A stretch of DNA of 64,000 nucleotides from Leptolyngbya sp. FACHB-261. Lineage in GTDB: Bacteria; Cyanobacteriota; Cyanobacteriia; FACHB-261. Below, piece after piece: positions 34,788 to 44,776 of this stretch. The notes under the pieces were generated by a model. It was not told where the DNA came from, ran no database searches, and worked only from the letters and a program-made list of their open reading frames with translations. Position 1 is the stretch's first letter. Each line of letters starts with the position of its first letter. The DNA is taken from positions 496,001-560,000 of the forward strand of contig NZ_JACJPL010000031.1 of NCBI RefSeq assembly GCF_014696065.1, read 5' to 3'. The position numbers were made by a program, and so were the translations under genes.

Positions 34788-35246
34788 TCAAAGCCCTAAT
34801 TGTCGCCGAGCTTCGAATAGCCCCACAGCAACACTTACCGATAAATTTAGGCTGCGTACACCCGGTTCTGCCATAGGAATGTACACCGTGTCATGGCTAG
34901 TTAGAACTCCATCAGGAAGCCCCTCAGTTTCACTGCCGAATAGCAAACAATCGCCACTCTGAAACTTATATTCGGTGTAAGCCTGCTGCCCCCGGACACT
35001 AAAGCAGACCCAGCGTGCCGAGCCTGGGATGGTCGGGCAGGCTTGCTTGAGTTCATCTAGGGAGGGATGAATCCTCACGTTGACATAGGGCCAGTAGTCC
35101 AGCCCAGCACGCTTGAGATAGCGATCGCTCAGCTCAAAGCCCAGTGGTTCAACGAGATGTAAGGGTGTACGAGTAGCAGCACAAGTGCGAGCAATATTGC
35201 CAGTATTCTGAGGGATTAGAGGGTGCACGAGCACGACTTGCAGCAT
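34788..35246 (-). CDS. trmL: tRNA (cytidine(34)-2'-O)-methyltransferase
   Basis: A 152-residue SPOUT methyltransferase of the YibK/TrmL type. The N-terminal VVLVHPLIPQNTGNIARTCAATRTPLHLVEPLGF, the central LLFGSETEGLPDGVL and the C-terminal PMAEPGVRSLNLSVSVAVGLFEA motifs form the trefoil-knot SAM site. It should methylate the ribose at position 34 of tRNALeu isoacceptors. Length is typical for the minimal SPOUT form without an extra RNA-binding domain. It lies 135 bp downstream of gshA on the same strand. Confidence 0.93.
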   Translation of the reverse strand: MLQVVLVHPLIPQNTGNIARTCAATRTPLHLVEPLGFELSDRYLKRAGLDYWPYVNVRIHPSLDELKQACPTIPGSARWVCFSVRGQQAYTEYKFQSGDCLLFGSETEGLPDGVLTSHDTVYIPMAEPGVRSLNLSVSVAVGLFEARRQLGL

Positions 35247-35381
35247 CTGTCAACCGCGTAGATCATAGACAGCCAAAATTGATTTGATCTTTTAATCAAT
35301 CGCTAATGCGCAGGCGTATAGATTTTCTTAATCATTCTCAGATTCTGTTTGAAAAAGTTTTATCGCAAGCCAGAGAGGCTT

Positions 35382-36521
35382 TTAAGCAACTTGCTCCAAG
35401 CCCAGCGATCGCTCCAGCTCTGTTTCTAGCGCGGCTAGATCCTCAATGCTCTGGACCACAATATCCGTCACACTGGCCCCCTGCTTTAGATGAGACAGCC
35501 AGCGCTGGGCTTCATTGCCCTCCCGCAGCAGCGTTTTTAAGGGCAGGAGAAAACAGCTAAAGCCCTGCTGACGAGCAAGCGGTAGGCCAGAGCTATACAA
35601 AGCCTCGATCCAATCGCGAGCTCGAATTGAGCTGCCCGTTTGCCAATGAATCAGCTCTGCATCCAGACTATCGCGGGCGGCAGCGGCTTCGTTCTGGTTA
35701 GCAATTTCTGCCAGCTGGTCGAGAGACAGGGGACTGGCATGCAAGGGGTCTAGATTCACTGGATCCTGCATCAGGGAAATCAGACGAGTCTCTAAGAGAG
35801 CGGTAATCGCCAACAGCGCTAGTGGGTCACTGACCAAATCACAGATACGCAACTCTAGACGATTGAGGTTGTGGGGGCGGTTGGAGCCATTGGGACGCAC
35901 GCTAGACCAGAGGTGGCGCACATTCTGCATCGTTCCCAGGCGTAACTGCTCTTCAGTCCAGGCAATGAAATGGGCATGGCTTTCCCACAAGGGGATAATT
36001 TCGGGGGTACGGGGAAACACTTGCCAGCGCGAGGAGTGCGAACCCGTTGCCTTGCCTTCCAGGAAGGGCGAGGAGGCACTGAGGGCCAGATACAGAGCCG
36101 CTTCCATGCGGATTAGGCGACAAGCCCGCATCAACAACTCAGGATCAGGAATGCCGACATTGATATGAATACTGGCAGTCACCACTCGTGTGCCATAAGT
36201 GCGCTCAATGTAGCTGTGGTAGTGGTTTCCAGGATCAGAGCGCACAAAGTGGTTTTGGCCAACTAGCGGTAGGGTACTACCGGGTAAGAGGGTGTAATTG
36301 CCCAAGTTGTGCAAGTAGGTGCGTAGACGGCGGCGCGGTTGTAGCAGTGCGTAGATGAGCGGCTCATAACGCGTGAAGGGAGCCGTGGTGTATTCAACGT
36401 TGCGACTATCAGGTTCGCGCACAAAACCGCTCAGAGCGGCCACAATCCGATCGGAGAGCCCCACAACTTCGCCGGTTGGGGTGCTTGTATACATTTCAAC
36501 CTCGAAACCTTTGGATAGCAC
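35382..36521 (-). CDS. gshA: Glutamate-cysteine ligase, cyanobacterial type
   Basis: A 379-residue enzyme of the cyanobacterial GshA family. The start is taken at GTG 36521, because family similarity begins at [26 protein letters not shown] and AGGGGA-like sequence lies about 9 bases upstream; the frame stays open further without similarity. Conserved blocks include [58 protein letters not shown] and [13 protein letters not shown]. It makes gamma-glutamylcysteine, the first step of glutathione synthesis, from glutamate, cysteine and ATP. It is divergent from glgA across 122 bp. Confidence 0.92.
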   Translation of the reverse strand: MLSKGFEVEMYTSTPTGEVVGLSDRIVAALSGFVREPDSRNVEYTTAPFTRYEPLIYALLQPRRRLRTYLHNLGNYTLLPGSTLPLVGQNHFVRSDPGNHYHSYIERTYGTRVVTASIHINVGIPDPELLMRACRLIRMEAALYLALSASSPFLEGKATGSHSSRWQVFPRTPEIIPLWESHAHFIAWTEEQLRLGTMQNVRHLWSSVRPNGSNRPHNLNRLELRICDLVSDPLALLAITALLETRLISLMQDPVNLDPLHASPLSLDQLAEIANQNEAAAARDSLDAELIHWQTGSSIRARDWIEALYSSGLPLARQQGFSCFLLPLKTLLREGNEAQRWLSHLKQGASVTDIVVQSIEDLAALETELERSLGLEQVA

Positions 36522-36643
36522 CCCGTTTTCCCCTTGCTGAAACGATTTACTTCCAAATTGTATCGACAGTAGAGGTTGGGCCAGAGTCCCCAAAGCTGGC
36601 AGTATGGTACGCAGTACGCTGTGATTGCGCCCGAAGGACAAGC

Positions 36644-38059
36644 ATGAGGATTTTATTTGCCGCTGCTGAGGCTGCGCCAATTGCCAAGGTAGGTGGGATG
36701 GCTGACGTAGTGGGGTCGTTGCCGTCAGTGCTACGTGCAATGGGACATGACGTGCGCATCATCATGCCCTACTACGGGTTTTTGCCGGACAAGGTTCAAA
36801 TCCCGAAACAGAGCGTTTGGCAAGGCAGCGCGATGTTTCAGAATTTCGATGTTTTTGAAACCAAGCTACCTGGCACTGAAGTCCCTCTCTATCTGGTAGG
36901 ACATCCCTCATTTACGCCTCGGCGCATCTACTACGGTGAAGACGAGGACTGGCGTTTCACCCTATTCGCCAATGCCGCTGCTGAGTTTGCCTGGAATTAT
37001 TGGAAGCCTGAAATTATCCATTGCCACGACTGGCATACGGGAATGATTCCCGTGTGGATGCATCAATCTCCTGATATCCGAACGATCTTTACCATTCACA
37101 ATTTGGCCTACCAGGGTCCCTGGCGCTGGCGCTTGGAGCAGATGACCTGGGTGCCCTGGTACATGCAGGGGCACAACACGATGGCCGCTGCAATTCGCTA
37201 TGCCGACCGGGTCAATACTGTGTCCCCCACCTATGCGCAGCAAATCTGCACGGCCAGTTATGGAGAAGGCTTAGAGGGCTTACTGGCGTCCTTGGGGCCA
37301 AGCTTGGCTGGAATTCTCAACGGCATTGACGTCAAAGCGTTTAATCCGACGACCGATCGCTATATCGCCAACACCTTCGACGCTAATAGCCTAGACAAAC
37401 GCCCTCCTAACAAAATTGAACTGCAAGAAGAAATTGGTCTGGAGGTGAACTCTGGCGCCTTTCTAGTGGGCATGGTCACTCGTTTGGTAGAGCAAAAGGG
37501 GTTAGACCTGGTGATCCAGGTGCTCGACCGCTTCTTGGCTTACACCGACGCTCAATTCATTGTGCTGGGCAACGGCGATCGCTATTACGAAACTCAGCTT
37601 TGGCAGATGGCATCCCGTTATCCCGGCCGGATGTCAGCCCAGATTCTTTACAACAATGCTCTAGCTCAACGCATTTACGCAGGCACCGATGCCTTCTTGA
37701 TGCCGTCTCGCTTTGAGCCCTGTGGCCTCAGTCAAATGATCGCTTTGCGCTACGGCTCGGTGCCGATTGTGCGTCGTACGGGCGGTCTGGTTGACACCGT
37801 GTTCCACCACGATCCGGCCAATCATGCAGGCAATGGCTATAGCTTCGACCGTTACGAACCCCTGGACCTCTACACTTGCATGGTCCGAGCCTGGGAAGGC
37901 TTCCGCTACAAGCCGGAATGGCGAGCCCTGCAACAGCGAGGCATGCAGGCTGACTTTAGCTGGGATACTTCGGCGTCGCAGTATGTCCAGCTCTATCGAG
38001 AGACTATAGGCTTACCTGTAGAAGACGCGGTTGCTGAGCTGGCGACCCAGAGCCCCTGA
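36644..38059 (+). CDS. glgA: Glycogen synthase
   Basis: A 471-residue GT5 glycosyltransferase beginning at ATG 36644 with AAGGA upstream ([27 protein letters not shown]). The ADP-glucose-binding KVGG is at K15. Further family blocks are [14 protein letters not shown], the VSPTYAQQI region, [27 protein letters not shown] and [33 protein letters not shown], which carries the catalytic glutamate region. It adds glucose from ADP-glucose to glycogen. Near the stop codon a 7-bp hairpin (38047-38067) is present, without a T tract. A histidine kinase gene follows 65 bp later. Confidence 0.95.
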   Translation: MRILFAAAEAAPIAKVGGMADVVGSLPSVLRAMGHDVRIIMPYYGFLPDKVQIPKQSVWQGSAMFQNFDVFETKLPGTEVPLYLVGHPSFTPRRIYYGEDEDWRFTLFANAAAEFAWNYWKPEIIHCHDWHTGMIPVWMHQSPDIRTIFTIHNLAYQGPWRWRLEQMTWVPWYMQGHNTMAAAIRYADRVNTVSPTYAQQICTASYGEGLEGLLASLGPSLAGILNGIDVKAFNPTTDRYIANTFDANSLDKRPPNKIELQEEIGLEVNSGAFLVGMVTRLVEQKGLDLVIQVLDRFLAYTDAQFIVLGNGDRYYETQLWQMASRYPGRMSAQILYNNALAQRIYAGTDAFLMPSRFEPCGLSQMIALRYGSVPIVRRTGGLVDTVFHHDPANHAGNGYSFDRYEPLDLYTCMVRAWEGFRYKPEWRALQQRGMQADFSWDTSASQYVQLYRETIGLPVEDAVAELATQSP

Positions 38060-38124
38060 AGCTCTGGCGGGGAATCTACTAGACTCAAGATCGCACCGAT
38101 CAGCTGTAAGCGGGGGCAGGTTTG

Positions 38125-39240
38125 ATGGATTATGAGCGCAGGCTGTTGAACTGCCTGCCGGTGGGCGTCATCCTGACTGATGCCCAAGGAACAATCTGCT
38201 GCTGCAATGAAGTGCTGGCCTCACTAATGGGCCTCAGCGTTGACCAGATCGAAGGGCAGTCTCTCTTCACTTGGTGGCCTGAGCTAGCAGACCTCACCGG
38301 CACCCGTCCTAGCCTGCCCTACCGCCGCAGTGATGATTGGCTGAGTTTTAGGGTGCGAGTGCAGGATTGGGACGCGAGTCATCAATCCTCTGATTCAGCC
38401 TCACCGTCGTTAGCTCAACTGCTGAGGGTGTGGACCTTTCAAGCGGAGGCCTCGCGGGAGCTAGAGCAGACCCAGGCAGATTTCATTGCCACCGTTAGCC
38501 ACGAGCTGCGTACTCCTCTAACCAGCATCAAGGGGTTTGTGGATACACTGCTCAACTCCCGTTCGCAGCTTGGGGAGGTGCAACTCGATCGCTTTCTGCG
38601 CATCATTAAATCCCAAGCCAATCGCTTGACCTATCTGGTGGAAGATATTCTTACAGTTTCACGCATTCAATCAGGACGCCTTAAAAATATCCCTCAGCGT
38701 TTAAGGCTAACGGAAGTGGCTGAGCGTGTACTCGACAAACTGATCGGTCGTTATGATGTGCGACGAGTCTGCTTAGATCTGCCTGCTGGCTTGCCAGCAG
38801 TTTGGGCAGACCCGGACCGTCTGGAGCAGATCTTCACTCATCTGATTGACAACGCTCTGAAGTACTCCGAAGAAGGTACCCCTGTTAAGGTGCGGGGTCA
38901 ACTAGATCCAGAGGATGAGGAGCAGATTCGCATTAGTGTCAGCGACCAAGGAATTGGCATTGCCCCGGAGCACCTGGAGCAGTTGTTCCATCGATTCAAT
39001 CGGGTTGACAGCCCATTGACACGGCAGCGGGAGGGAACAGGGCTAGGCCTATACATCACCAAAGCACTGGTGGAAAGCCTGGGCGGCGCGATTCAGGTGA
39101 CCAGCTGCCTCAGCCAGGGCAGTACATTTACTGTTTGCTTGCCTGCGGCTCAGGTTGTTCCTCAGGCCGATCTGCTAACTGACGAGCAAGGCAGCGAAGC
39201 CTTGCCTCGTTCACCGGGTGGGGTGAGTGCACGCTCCTGA
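38125..39240 (+). CDS. PAS-containing sensor histidine kinase
   Basis: A 371-residue kinase without membrane segments. An N-terminal PAS-like domain (RLLNCLPVGVILTDAQGTICCCNEVLASLMG) is followed by the dimerisation helix with the phosphoacceptor histidine in ATVSHELRTPLTSIKGF (about H126), then the ATPase domain: N box QIFTHLIDNALKYSEEG, G1 SDQGIGIAPEHLEQLFHRF and G2 GTGLGLYITKALVE. It is a soluble sensor, likely responding to a cytosolic signal. A TTG at 38122 is an alternative start. Its 3' end overlaps the next gene by 14 bases, implying coupled translation with the GGDEF-REC protein. Confidence 0.92.
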   Translation: MDYERRLLNCLPVGVILTDAQGTICCCNEVLASLMGLSVDQIEGQSLFTWWPELADLTGTRPSLPYRRSDDWLSFRVRVQDWDASHQSSDSASPSLAQLLRVWTFQAEASRELEQTQADFIATVSHELRTPLTSIKGFVDTLLNSRSQLGEVQLDRFLRIIKSQANRLTYLVEDILTVSRIQSGRLKNIPQRLRLTEVAERVLDKLIGRYDVRRVCLDLPAGLPAVWADPDRLEQIFTHLIDNALKYSEEGTPVKVRGQLDPEDEEQIRISVSDQGIGIAPEHLEQLFHRFNRVDSPLTRQREGTGLGLYITKALVESLGGAIQVTSCLSQGSTFTVCLPAAQVVPQADLLTDEQGSEALPRSPGGVSARS

Positions 39241-40357
39241 TCCGGCAGGGGGCAGGAGTACCTCCTCAGACCATGCTGTAAACGATGGGACAGGAGCCAG
39301 ACTGGAGCTGACCAGTGGTTCCACAGATCCAGTTGCAGCGGCGGCTCCAACCACTGCCCAAACTGACGATCTAGAAACTTGGGTACAAGCTAAATTGGCC
39401 CAGCCCGAACCCTGGGCTTTGCTTTACTGCGACCTTCAGTATTTCAGCCTCTACGAGCAGCTCTATGGGGTTGTGGCTGGTAAGCAAATGCTGCGCACTT
39501 GGTCGGCAATCATTGAGCAACAGGCTGCCGCAGCCCCTACCGGTTGTTTGCCTCTGGGTGGCGATGAGTTTCTGGTATTCACGCCGTTAGCCACTGGAGT
39601 CAGCACCGCCAGCGCCATTGCGGCGTCCTGGCAGTCAGTAAGTTTGCAGTTTTACACGCAGCAAGATCGGCGGCGCTCATTTCTAATTGCCACAGACCGG
39701 CGGGGTATCAGTGGCCGGTTCCCGCTGGTGCAGGTCAACATCGGGGTGGTGTTAGGCCCTCTAAGTGCGGCTAGCACGACTGCCACGCTGTTTTCGACGG
39801 CCATCAAAGCAAATCTTTTAGCCCGTCAGCAGAACAATCGGCAACATATTGCAGTCCTACCCACACAAGCCGAGCCAGAACTGCCTGTGCTTGCGCCTGA
39901 ATCTACGCGAACTGAAGCCATGCGAACTCCTCGCATTTTAGTAGTAGAACCAGACGCGGCTCTAGCGTTTCTGCTACAAACCACTTTGGAAATGCGGGGC
40001 TACTGGGTCACTGTTACCAGTTCAGCTCGGGAGGCTCTGTCACTCTGCCGTCAACCTCAGCAAGTTCCTGATCTAGTAATTATTGATTTGTTTGAGCCAG
40101 GGCAGGTTCAAGGTCTAGAGCTGTGTCAACTGTTCAGCAGTAACCCCGAGTTTGAGAATATCTGTCGGGTTGCGACCGTCAGTGATGCTGATCGAGAGGA
40201 CGTGCTCAATGCTGGGGCTGATCTATTTGTGCCCAAGCCATTTGAAATTCATGATCTTCTGCATTGGATTGACCGGTTAGTGCAGCTCAAGGCCCAAGTT
40301 GTCGATTTACCAGGAATTTGGCCATCCTCGCATTTGGCTCATCCCATTGGTCATTAG
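39227..40357 (+). CDS. GGDEF-REC protein (possible diguanylate cyclase with C-terminal receiver)
   Basis: A 376-residue protein. After a polar N-terminal stretch, residues about 50-215 form a GGDEF-like domain: ALLYCDLQYFSLYEQLYG with an aspartate, then the intact GGDEF at 111-115 in LPLGGDEFLVFTP. An RxxD inhibitory site is not seen before it. A C-terminal receiver domain follows (TPRILVVEPDAALAFLL, LVIIDLFEPGQ with the likely phosphoacceptor D, VPKPFE). The order GGDEF then receiver is the reverse of the common REC-GGDEF layout. It starts at a GTG overlapping the kinase gene, the likely partner. Whether it makes c-di-GMP is not certain because the domain is divergent. Confidence 0.8.
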   Translation: MHAPDPAGGRSTSSDHAVNDGTGARLELTSGSTDPVAAAAPTTAQTDDLETWVQAKLAQPEPWALLYCDLQYFSLYEQLYGVVAGKQMLRTWSAIIEQQAAAAPTGCLPLGGDEFLVFTPLATGVSTASAIAASWQSVSLQFYTQQDRRRSFLIATDRRGISGRFPLVQVNIGVVLGPLSAASTTATLFSTAIKANLLARQQNNRQHIAVLPTQAEPELPVLAPESTRTEAMRTPRILVVEPDAALAFLLQTTLEMRGYWVTVTSSAREALSLCRQPQQVPDLVIIDLFEPGQVQGLELCQLFSSNPEFENICRVATVSDADREDVLNAGADLFVPKPFEIHDLLHWIDRLVQLKAQVVDLPGIWPSSHLAHPIGH

Positions 40358-40543
40358 ATCCCCAGGGGTCCTCAGAGCCTAAGGGGGCAAGGGGACTGGC
40401 GAACAGTTGGAGATCCACGGAGAGATCTCACAGGCGAAGTTTTAACGCAGCAGGGATGCCCCTCCTGAATACTGCGGTTAGAATGAGGCACATCGAGCCG
40501 CGAACCTGCCTTGACTGCCACTCGCTTCCGCCACTCGCGCCTC

Positions 40544-41026
40544 ATGATCGCGGTATTGCCGGATGAAGCCTCTGCGATTCAGGCTTATCGATTGCTGCAA
40601 CAATACGGCATCTCACCAGAGAACCTTGCTGTGGTTGGCGAGGGCTATAGCCCACCCGAGCATGTAGGCCTCGTAGACCCAATACAACTGGCTTGGAAGC
40701 GGGCGAGTTCACTAGCCTTGATTGCTGGTGTTTTAGGCACTGGAATTGGTGCGTTTTTTCCGGCAACCTTGACGGACAATCTCACCTGGGGACCTGTGCC
40801 GAGTTGGGTAGTGACCGCAATTGCCATTGGCATTATGGGAAGCTTTACTGGCGCAGTTCTCGGTGCGATTTCTGGTTTTCTGTGGGAGGGTAGTACCGCA
40901 GCCGTCTACCGTAGCCGTTTGCGGCGGGGCCAGTACCTGCTGATGCTGGAAGGCCCAGAGGAACTTGTGCGCAGGGGACGGGATATTCTCAGCCAGTACT
41001 CAGTCCGTCGTCGCTCTGATGATTAG
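40544..41026 (+). CDS. Conserved membrane protein with glycine-rich hydrophobic core
   Basis: A protein of 160 residues from the ATG at 40544 (171 from a TTG at 40511). The first part, VLPDEASAIQAYRLLQQYGISPENLAVVGEGY, resembles the N-terminal strand-helix of general-stress-type proteins such as GsiB/YflT-like families. Two hydrophobic segments follow (SSLALIAGVLGTGIGAFFP and VVTAIAIGIMGSFTGAVLGAISGF). The C-terminus is basic with a short receptor-like strand (GQYLLMLEGPEELVRRGRDIL). Function is unknown. Its stop overlaps the stop of the convergent acyltransferase gene by 4 bases. Confidence 0.72.
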   Translation: MIAVLPDEASAIQAYRLLQQYGISPENLAVVGEGYSPPEHVGLVDPIQLAWKRASSLALIAGVLGTGIGAFFPATLTDNLTWGPVPSWVVTAIAIGIMGSFTGAVLGAISGFLWEGSTAAVYRSRLRRGQYLLMLEGPEELVRRGRDILSQYSVRRRSDD

Positions 41027-42339
41027 ACCCTGCCAACCGCTTTCTTGAGCCAGAACTGCTCTTCTAATCGCTGATAGCCTAACTCCAACAGCCCACCCAA
41101 GCCACAGGTGATCGAAGTTACTAGAAGTAGATGGGGCCAATAGGAGGGCAGCAGCGGTAAGGATAGTGCCCAGAGGCCCACAAATAAGTTCATGTGCGTC
41201 AGGTAAATCCCATAGGAGTAATGGCCAAGGGGCTTTAGCCAAGGCTGTAACTGGGGAGCGAATGCCAGCATTTGAAACACTAGACAGAATTCGCCAACCC
41301 CGATTAGGGCATCAGCTGGCACTCTTAAAAAAAGCCAGCCTGCGGAAGATGACCAGTGACAAGCAAGCCCTGAGATCCAAAGCGCAACGCTCACTGGCAA
41401 CCATTGACGTTTGCGCAGAAGGGCATGAATCCAGGTGAAGAGATTTGGGTCAAGGCCGAAAATTTGGGTTGTACGCCGCTGAGAAGTAGCGATCGGTTTT
41501 AGCAGGCTAATGGCAAGCACAATGCCAAAGACAAATTCAAATAAGCGAGACGGAAATAGTGCGCCACGCACTAAAACATCTGTTAGCTTCTCAGACAAAG
41601 GCAGAGTAATCACCACCGCTCGATAGAGGCAAGAAAGAAGCAGAGACCCCATCAGGAGCGGGGTCCATCCCCAACGTTTGCCTAGATTAATCAGCAAGGG
41701 GAAAACGAGATAAAGCTGTACCGAAAGACCAACATACCACCAAGCTCCATTCAAGAAAGAATAAAACTCTGGCACAATATTGCGCAACGTAGTCAGGCTT
41801 GCAATAACAGCAGCAATCACTCCCAAGCTTGAATGATTAAAAACCTCATGACCAAATGGCACCCATTCAGCATGAATGAACACGAGAAGCAAGGCTAAGG
41901 CGTGCGCGGCCCAGTAAAAGGGCAAGAGCTTTTGAAGGCGACGCTTCCAGAAGGGAATGACTGCGAATGAACTTGCCTTTTTATCAAGTAACCCGTATTG
42001 CCGCCACCAAGACGCTGCTAAGCCAAAGCCGCTGGCAATTAGAAAGAAATGAACTCCTTGCTCACCTAATAGTGATACAAGATCAAGACATGCCTCAAGC
42101 CAATCTTTCAGACTGCCATTACTGGCTGCCGCTATGATCTGTGCAAAGGACGGATAGTCTTTCGTGTAATTCCAAATGTGATAGATCACAACCATCAGAA
42201 TAGCAAGCCCTTTAATCGAGGGCAAAGCTTGGCTCAGACGAGTATAAAGCTGTGAATTATCGGGAGAAGCTTGGCTATCCATGCGTTTTAACCAACTGGA
42301 AAATCTCTTGGACCGGTGCCAAAAGACAGTTGCCTTCAC
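41023..42339 (-). CDS. Acyltransferase-3 family membrane protein
   Basis: A 438-residue membrane protein with about ten hydrophobic helices. The signature start is SIKGLAILMVVIYHIWNY (with the catalytic-type histidine), followed by GEQGVHFFLIASGFGLAASWW and KRRLQKLLPFYWAAHAL, typical of the Acyl_transf_3 group. Near the end, PLGHYSYGIYLTHMNLFVGLW is also characteristic. By family knowledge it O-acylates a membrane or extracellular sugar or lipid. The acceptor is unknown. The start at 42339 is uncertain; an ATG at 42282 is an alternative. A GT87-like membrane protein lies upstream on the same strand. Confidence 0.9.
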   Translation of the reverse strand: MKATVFWHRSKRFSSWLKRMDSQASPDNSQLYTRLSQALPSIKGLAILMVVIYHIWNYTKDYPSFAQIIAAASNGSLKDWLEACLDLVSLLGEQGVHFFLIASGFGLAASWWRQYGLLDKKASSFAVIPFWKRRLQKLLPFYWAAHALALLLVFIHAEWVPFGHEVFNHSSLGVIAAVIASLTTLRNIVPEFYSFLNGAWWYVGLSVQLYLVFPLLINLGKRWGWTPLLMGSLLLSCLYRAVVITLPLSEKLTDVLVRGALFPSRLFEFVFGIVLAISLLKPIATSQRRTTQIFGLDPNLFTWIHALLRKRQWLPVSVALWISGLACHWSSSAGWLFLRVPADALIGVGEFCLVFQMLAFAPQLQPWLKPLGHYSYGIYLTHMNLFVGLWALSLPLLPSYWPHLLLVTSITCGLGGLLELGYQRLEEQFWLKKAVGRV

Positions 42340-42566
42340 AGTTGCTAAATTCTCCCTAGCTCCGAATTGTCAGGCTTAGGCCTGACCCATTTACAAACAC
42401 CTTACAAATGCCAGCAAATTAAGTCTTAAGCATAAATTGTTCTTGCAAAAACCAGCTTGAAGCGATCCAGTCATGAAACATAAGCAGGGTCGCGCTATTG
42501 AGAGCAGCTCCTACGCCTGAAGCCTCTAAGGAGCTTGGGCACGGGTAACAGGATATTCTAGAATGC

Positions 42567-44015
42567 TCAGTCAGCCGTTCTGACTAATTCTGGTTCAACC
42601 ACTGGAGAAGGCACTGGCCAGCTGCGGCTAAGTTTGGGTGCAAGTAGTAGCATCGTGGCGGGTAGTCCTACCATAACGACACTACTGGCTGCACCAACCC
42701 CCATCAAGGCATAGACACAGCTACTGGATAGGCAAAAGCTCAAAGTAGTGAGGGCAAAGACCCGAGATTCTGGGTTGAGCGCAACGATGGCTAGTAGAAC
42801 AGAAGCATACCAGGGCATCAGCCACGGCGTTGCCAATAAAAATAGAACTAAGGTAATCCAACCAATATCAACAATCAAGTTTGTTTCGCGGTAGCGCTGT
42901 CTGCCATAGACTTTTAGCAAAGTCCAGATGTAGAATGCCGCGAAACCGGCATAGGCAATTAATTTAAATTTTGACAGGAGCAGTTGCTGAACATTAGCGC
43001 TAATGCCTGGAGCAGAATCCAATGACACCTTAAGCAGCTTGTGGAGAGAATTAGCTGTACCAGCCGCTCCTGGATTTAATAAACTTTTCCAAGCGCCCAC
43101 TGTTGGCAAAACAGTCTGTTCTAGAGCGACTGCTGCAATGAGACTGCAAGCAATGACAATAGCGAGGCTCAGCCAGCGGCGTTGCCGGATCAAGAACACC
43201 GAAAGCAACGGCAGCCAGACAATCGGTAGAGTTTTGATTAAGAAGCCCACCCAGGCCACTGCCATTGCCATCGCATAGCGACGGTAGCGAAGACAAGCAG
43301 CAAGCAGCAGCACAACAGTGGAGATCAGAACATCAATATGAGCACTAGCAACTTGCTCAAATAGCAGCAGTGGATTAACGAGATAGGCTGCTGTGATGCT
43401 GCTTCGATAGGCAGAGAACCGCAGCAACCGCCAAACTAGATAAGCATTGAAAATATGAATCAGTAAGCAAAACAGCTTGAACAGATAAACCGCTAAAATT
43501 GGGCTTAAGGACGTGGCTGTAGCTGCTGCCATGAACAGCAATTGGGCCACAGGTCCATAGGTCGAACTCTGACCCCAACGAATCAAAGGAGACAGTTCAG
43601 AAGCAAAGCCGCCAGCACCATGAGTAAAGGGATTAACGCCATTGAGACTCATTAACCCATATTGCAAATACAAGTAGACGTCGTTGCCGACTGGATAGGC
43701 TACAAACGCAATCAGCAGAAAAACCGAAACGTATTTAATAACATCGTTAAAGCAAATGAACTCATAACCTAGTTGCCTATCCGGTTGCCGATTCTGCCGT
43801 CCTCCCAAAAGCCAAATAATATAAACAACGTTCAGGCTGATATAGATAATGCCAATCCGAAGCTGTGTGAATAGATTAGGAAAAGTATGATAATCCCCAC
43901 CTGTATTGTGAGTGATGTCAGTAAACTTATCCCACCCCACCACTAGCAGCTCTATGCATAGAATTAGAGAAAGTATGAGCGCAGAAATAGCTAACTTCCT
44001 TTGAGTTTTTAGCAT
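42567..44015 (-). CDS. GT87/DUF2029-like polytopic membrane glycosyltransferase
   Basis: A 482-residue protein with about eleven to twelve hydrophobic helices. The first extracytoplasmic loop contains DVYLYLQYGLMSLNGVNPFTHG, and LVWRLLRFSAYRSSITAAYLVNPLLLFEQVASAHIDVL is typical of polyprenol-phosphate mannosyltransferase-like proteins. By family knowledge, it would transfer a sugar from a polyprenyl-phosphate donor to an acceptor outside the membrane. The donor and acceptor are unknown. It is followed 227 bp downstream by the acyltransferase gene on the same strand, consistent with envelope glycan modification. Confidence 0.82.
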   Translation of the reverse strand: MLKTQRKLAISALILSLILCIELLVVGWDKFTDITHNTGGDYHTFPNLFTQLRIGIIYISLNVVYIIWLLGGRQNRQPDRQLGYEFICFNDVIKYVSVFLLIAFVAYPVGNDVYLYLQYGLMSLNGVNPFTHGAGGFASELSPLIRWGQSSTYGPVAQLLFMAAATATSLSPILAVYLFKLFCLLIHIFNAYLVWRLLRFSAYRSSITAAYLVNPLLLFEQVASAHIDVLISTVVLLLAACLRYRRYAMAMAVAWVGFLIKTLPIVWLPLLSVFLIRQRRWLSLAIVIACSLIAAVALEQTVLPTVGAWKSLLNPGAAGTANSLHKLLKVSLDSAPGISANVQQLLLSKFKLIAYAGFAAFYIWTLLKVYGRQRYRETNLIVDIGWITLVLFLLATPWLMPWYASVLLAIVALNPESRVFALTTLSFCLSSSCVYALMGVGAASSVVMVGLPATMLLLAPKLSRSWPVPSPVVEPELVRTAD

Positions 44016-44354
44016 ATGAACATCCTCAAACTGGAAGTATTGGCGAGTCTCTATTCCAAAGAATTCGGCTACCCTGGACCTATTTCAGGAGCAGAATTAA
44101 AGAATAAAATCTTTCCAACGGGGGATCTTCCCGCCAGCTATTGTTGGACTAATACATTCAGAAAAACTCTCAGTCTTTAGGTACTACTCATCGACCATCC
44201 AGGCTACTAACTTGGCGGTTAAAGAATCATTCACAACCCAAATTTCCCAGCCTCCTAGGTCAGAGCTGTGGGCTAAAAGCGGTGACAAGCACAGCCAGGC
44301 GGGGCTGGCTACTGGGTAGAAGCTAAGCGGCAAGGCTGAAACCTATCTCAATGA
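44016..44354. other. Intergenic region, nothing recognised
   Basis: These 339 bases lie between two minus-strand genes and contain the presumed promoter of the GT87-like gene. No gene, clear terminator or repeat is seen. Confidence 0.4.
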
Positions 44355-44678
44355 TCAGTCCTGTTGAGCTGTGGGGGACGGGACCTGAGGAACAGGGGTT
44401 GACGGCCTCAAACCACGCCAATCGGCACACAAACGCTGCTCCTCTGGCCAGCCTTTCGGGTACAGCGCACAGACTAAAAACGTGCTGCCTGCGTAGTAGC
44501 GGCAACTGGGGCAGTAGAACTGGGTACCTGCGGCCCGGTGGAGACGGGGATAACTCGTCTCAATCCGGCTGATCGCGTGTTCATGGCGGCGCAAAGCAAC
44601 TCGCAGCAGCCAGTACTGAAGCACGATACAGCCAAGCAAAATCGCAGCAGTCAGAAGCGCGAAGCCAATCGACACCAT
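44355..44678 (-). CDS. Small membrane-anchored cysteine-rich protein
   Basis: A 107-residue protein with one N-terminal membrane helix (FALLTAAILLGCIVLQYWLL). After a basic linker it carries four cysteines in CPSCRYYAGSTFLVCALYPKG and LCADWRG. The spacing resembles the cysteine-rich domain of cyanobacterial DUF6464-type proteins, which may bind a metal or form disulfides; this is a tentative match. Pro/Thr-rich C-terminus. It is isolated, 98 bp downstream-side of the FHA-kinase gene on the same strand. Confidence 0.68.
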   Translation of the reverse strand: MVSIGFALLTAAILLGCIVLQYWLLRVALRRHEHAISRIETSYPRLHRAAGTQFYCPSCRYYAGSTFLVCALYPKGWPEEQRLCADWRGLRPSTPVPQVPSPTAQQD

Positions 44679-44776
44679 GCCGGAAGAGAGTCAGAAGGGA
44701 TCTTTTCTCCAGGATAAGAGAGACTTTCTAGAGCGGCACCCTCCTCACGATCTCGTCAGCTCTTCTAGAGGGCTAA

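Noticed and set aside
35118-37585. GCGATCGC (HIP1) octamers near 35120, 35405 and 37576
   Set aside because: Three copies were noticed in 64 kb, near the number expected by chance for an 8-mer, so no HIP1 enrichment is claimed.
38047-38067. Hairpin at the end of glgA as terminator
   Set aside because: The 7-bp stem overlaps the stop codon and no T tract follows.
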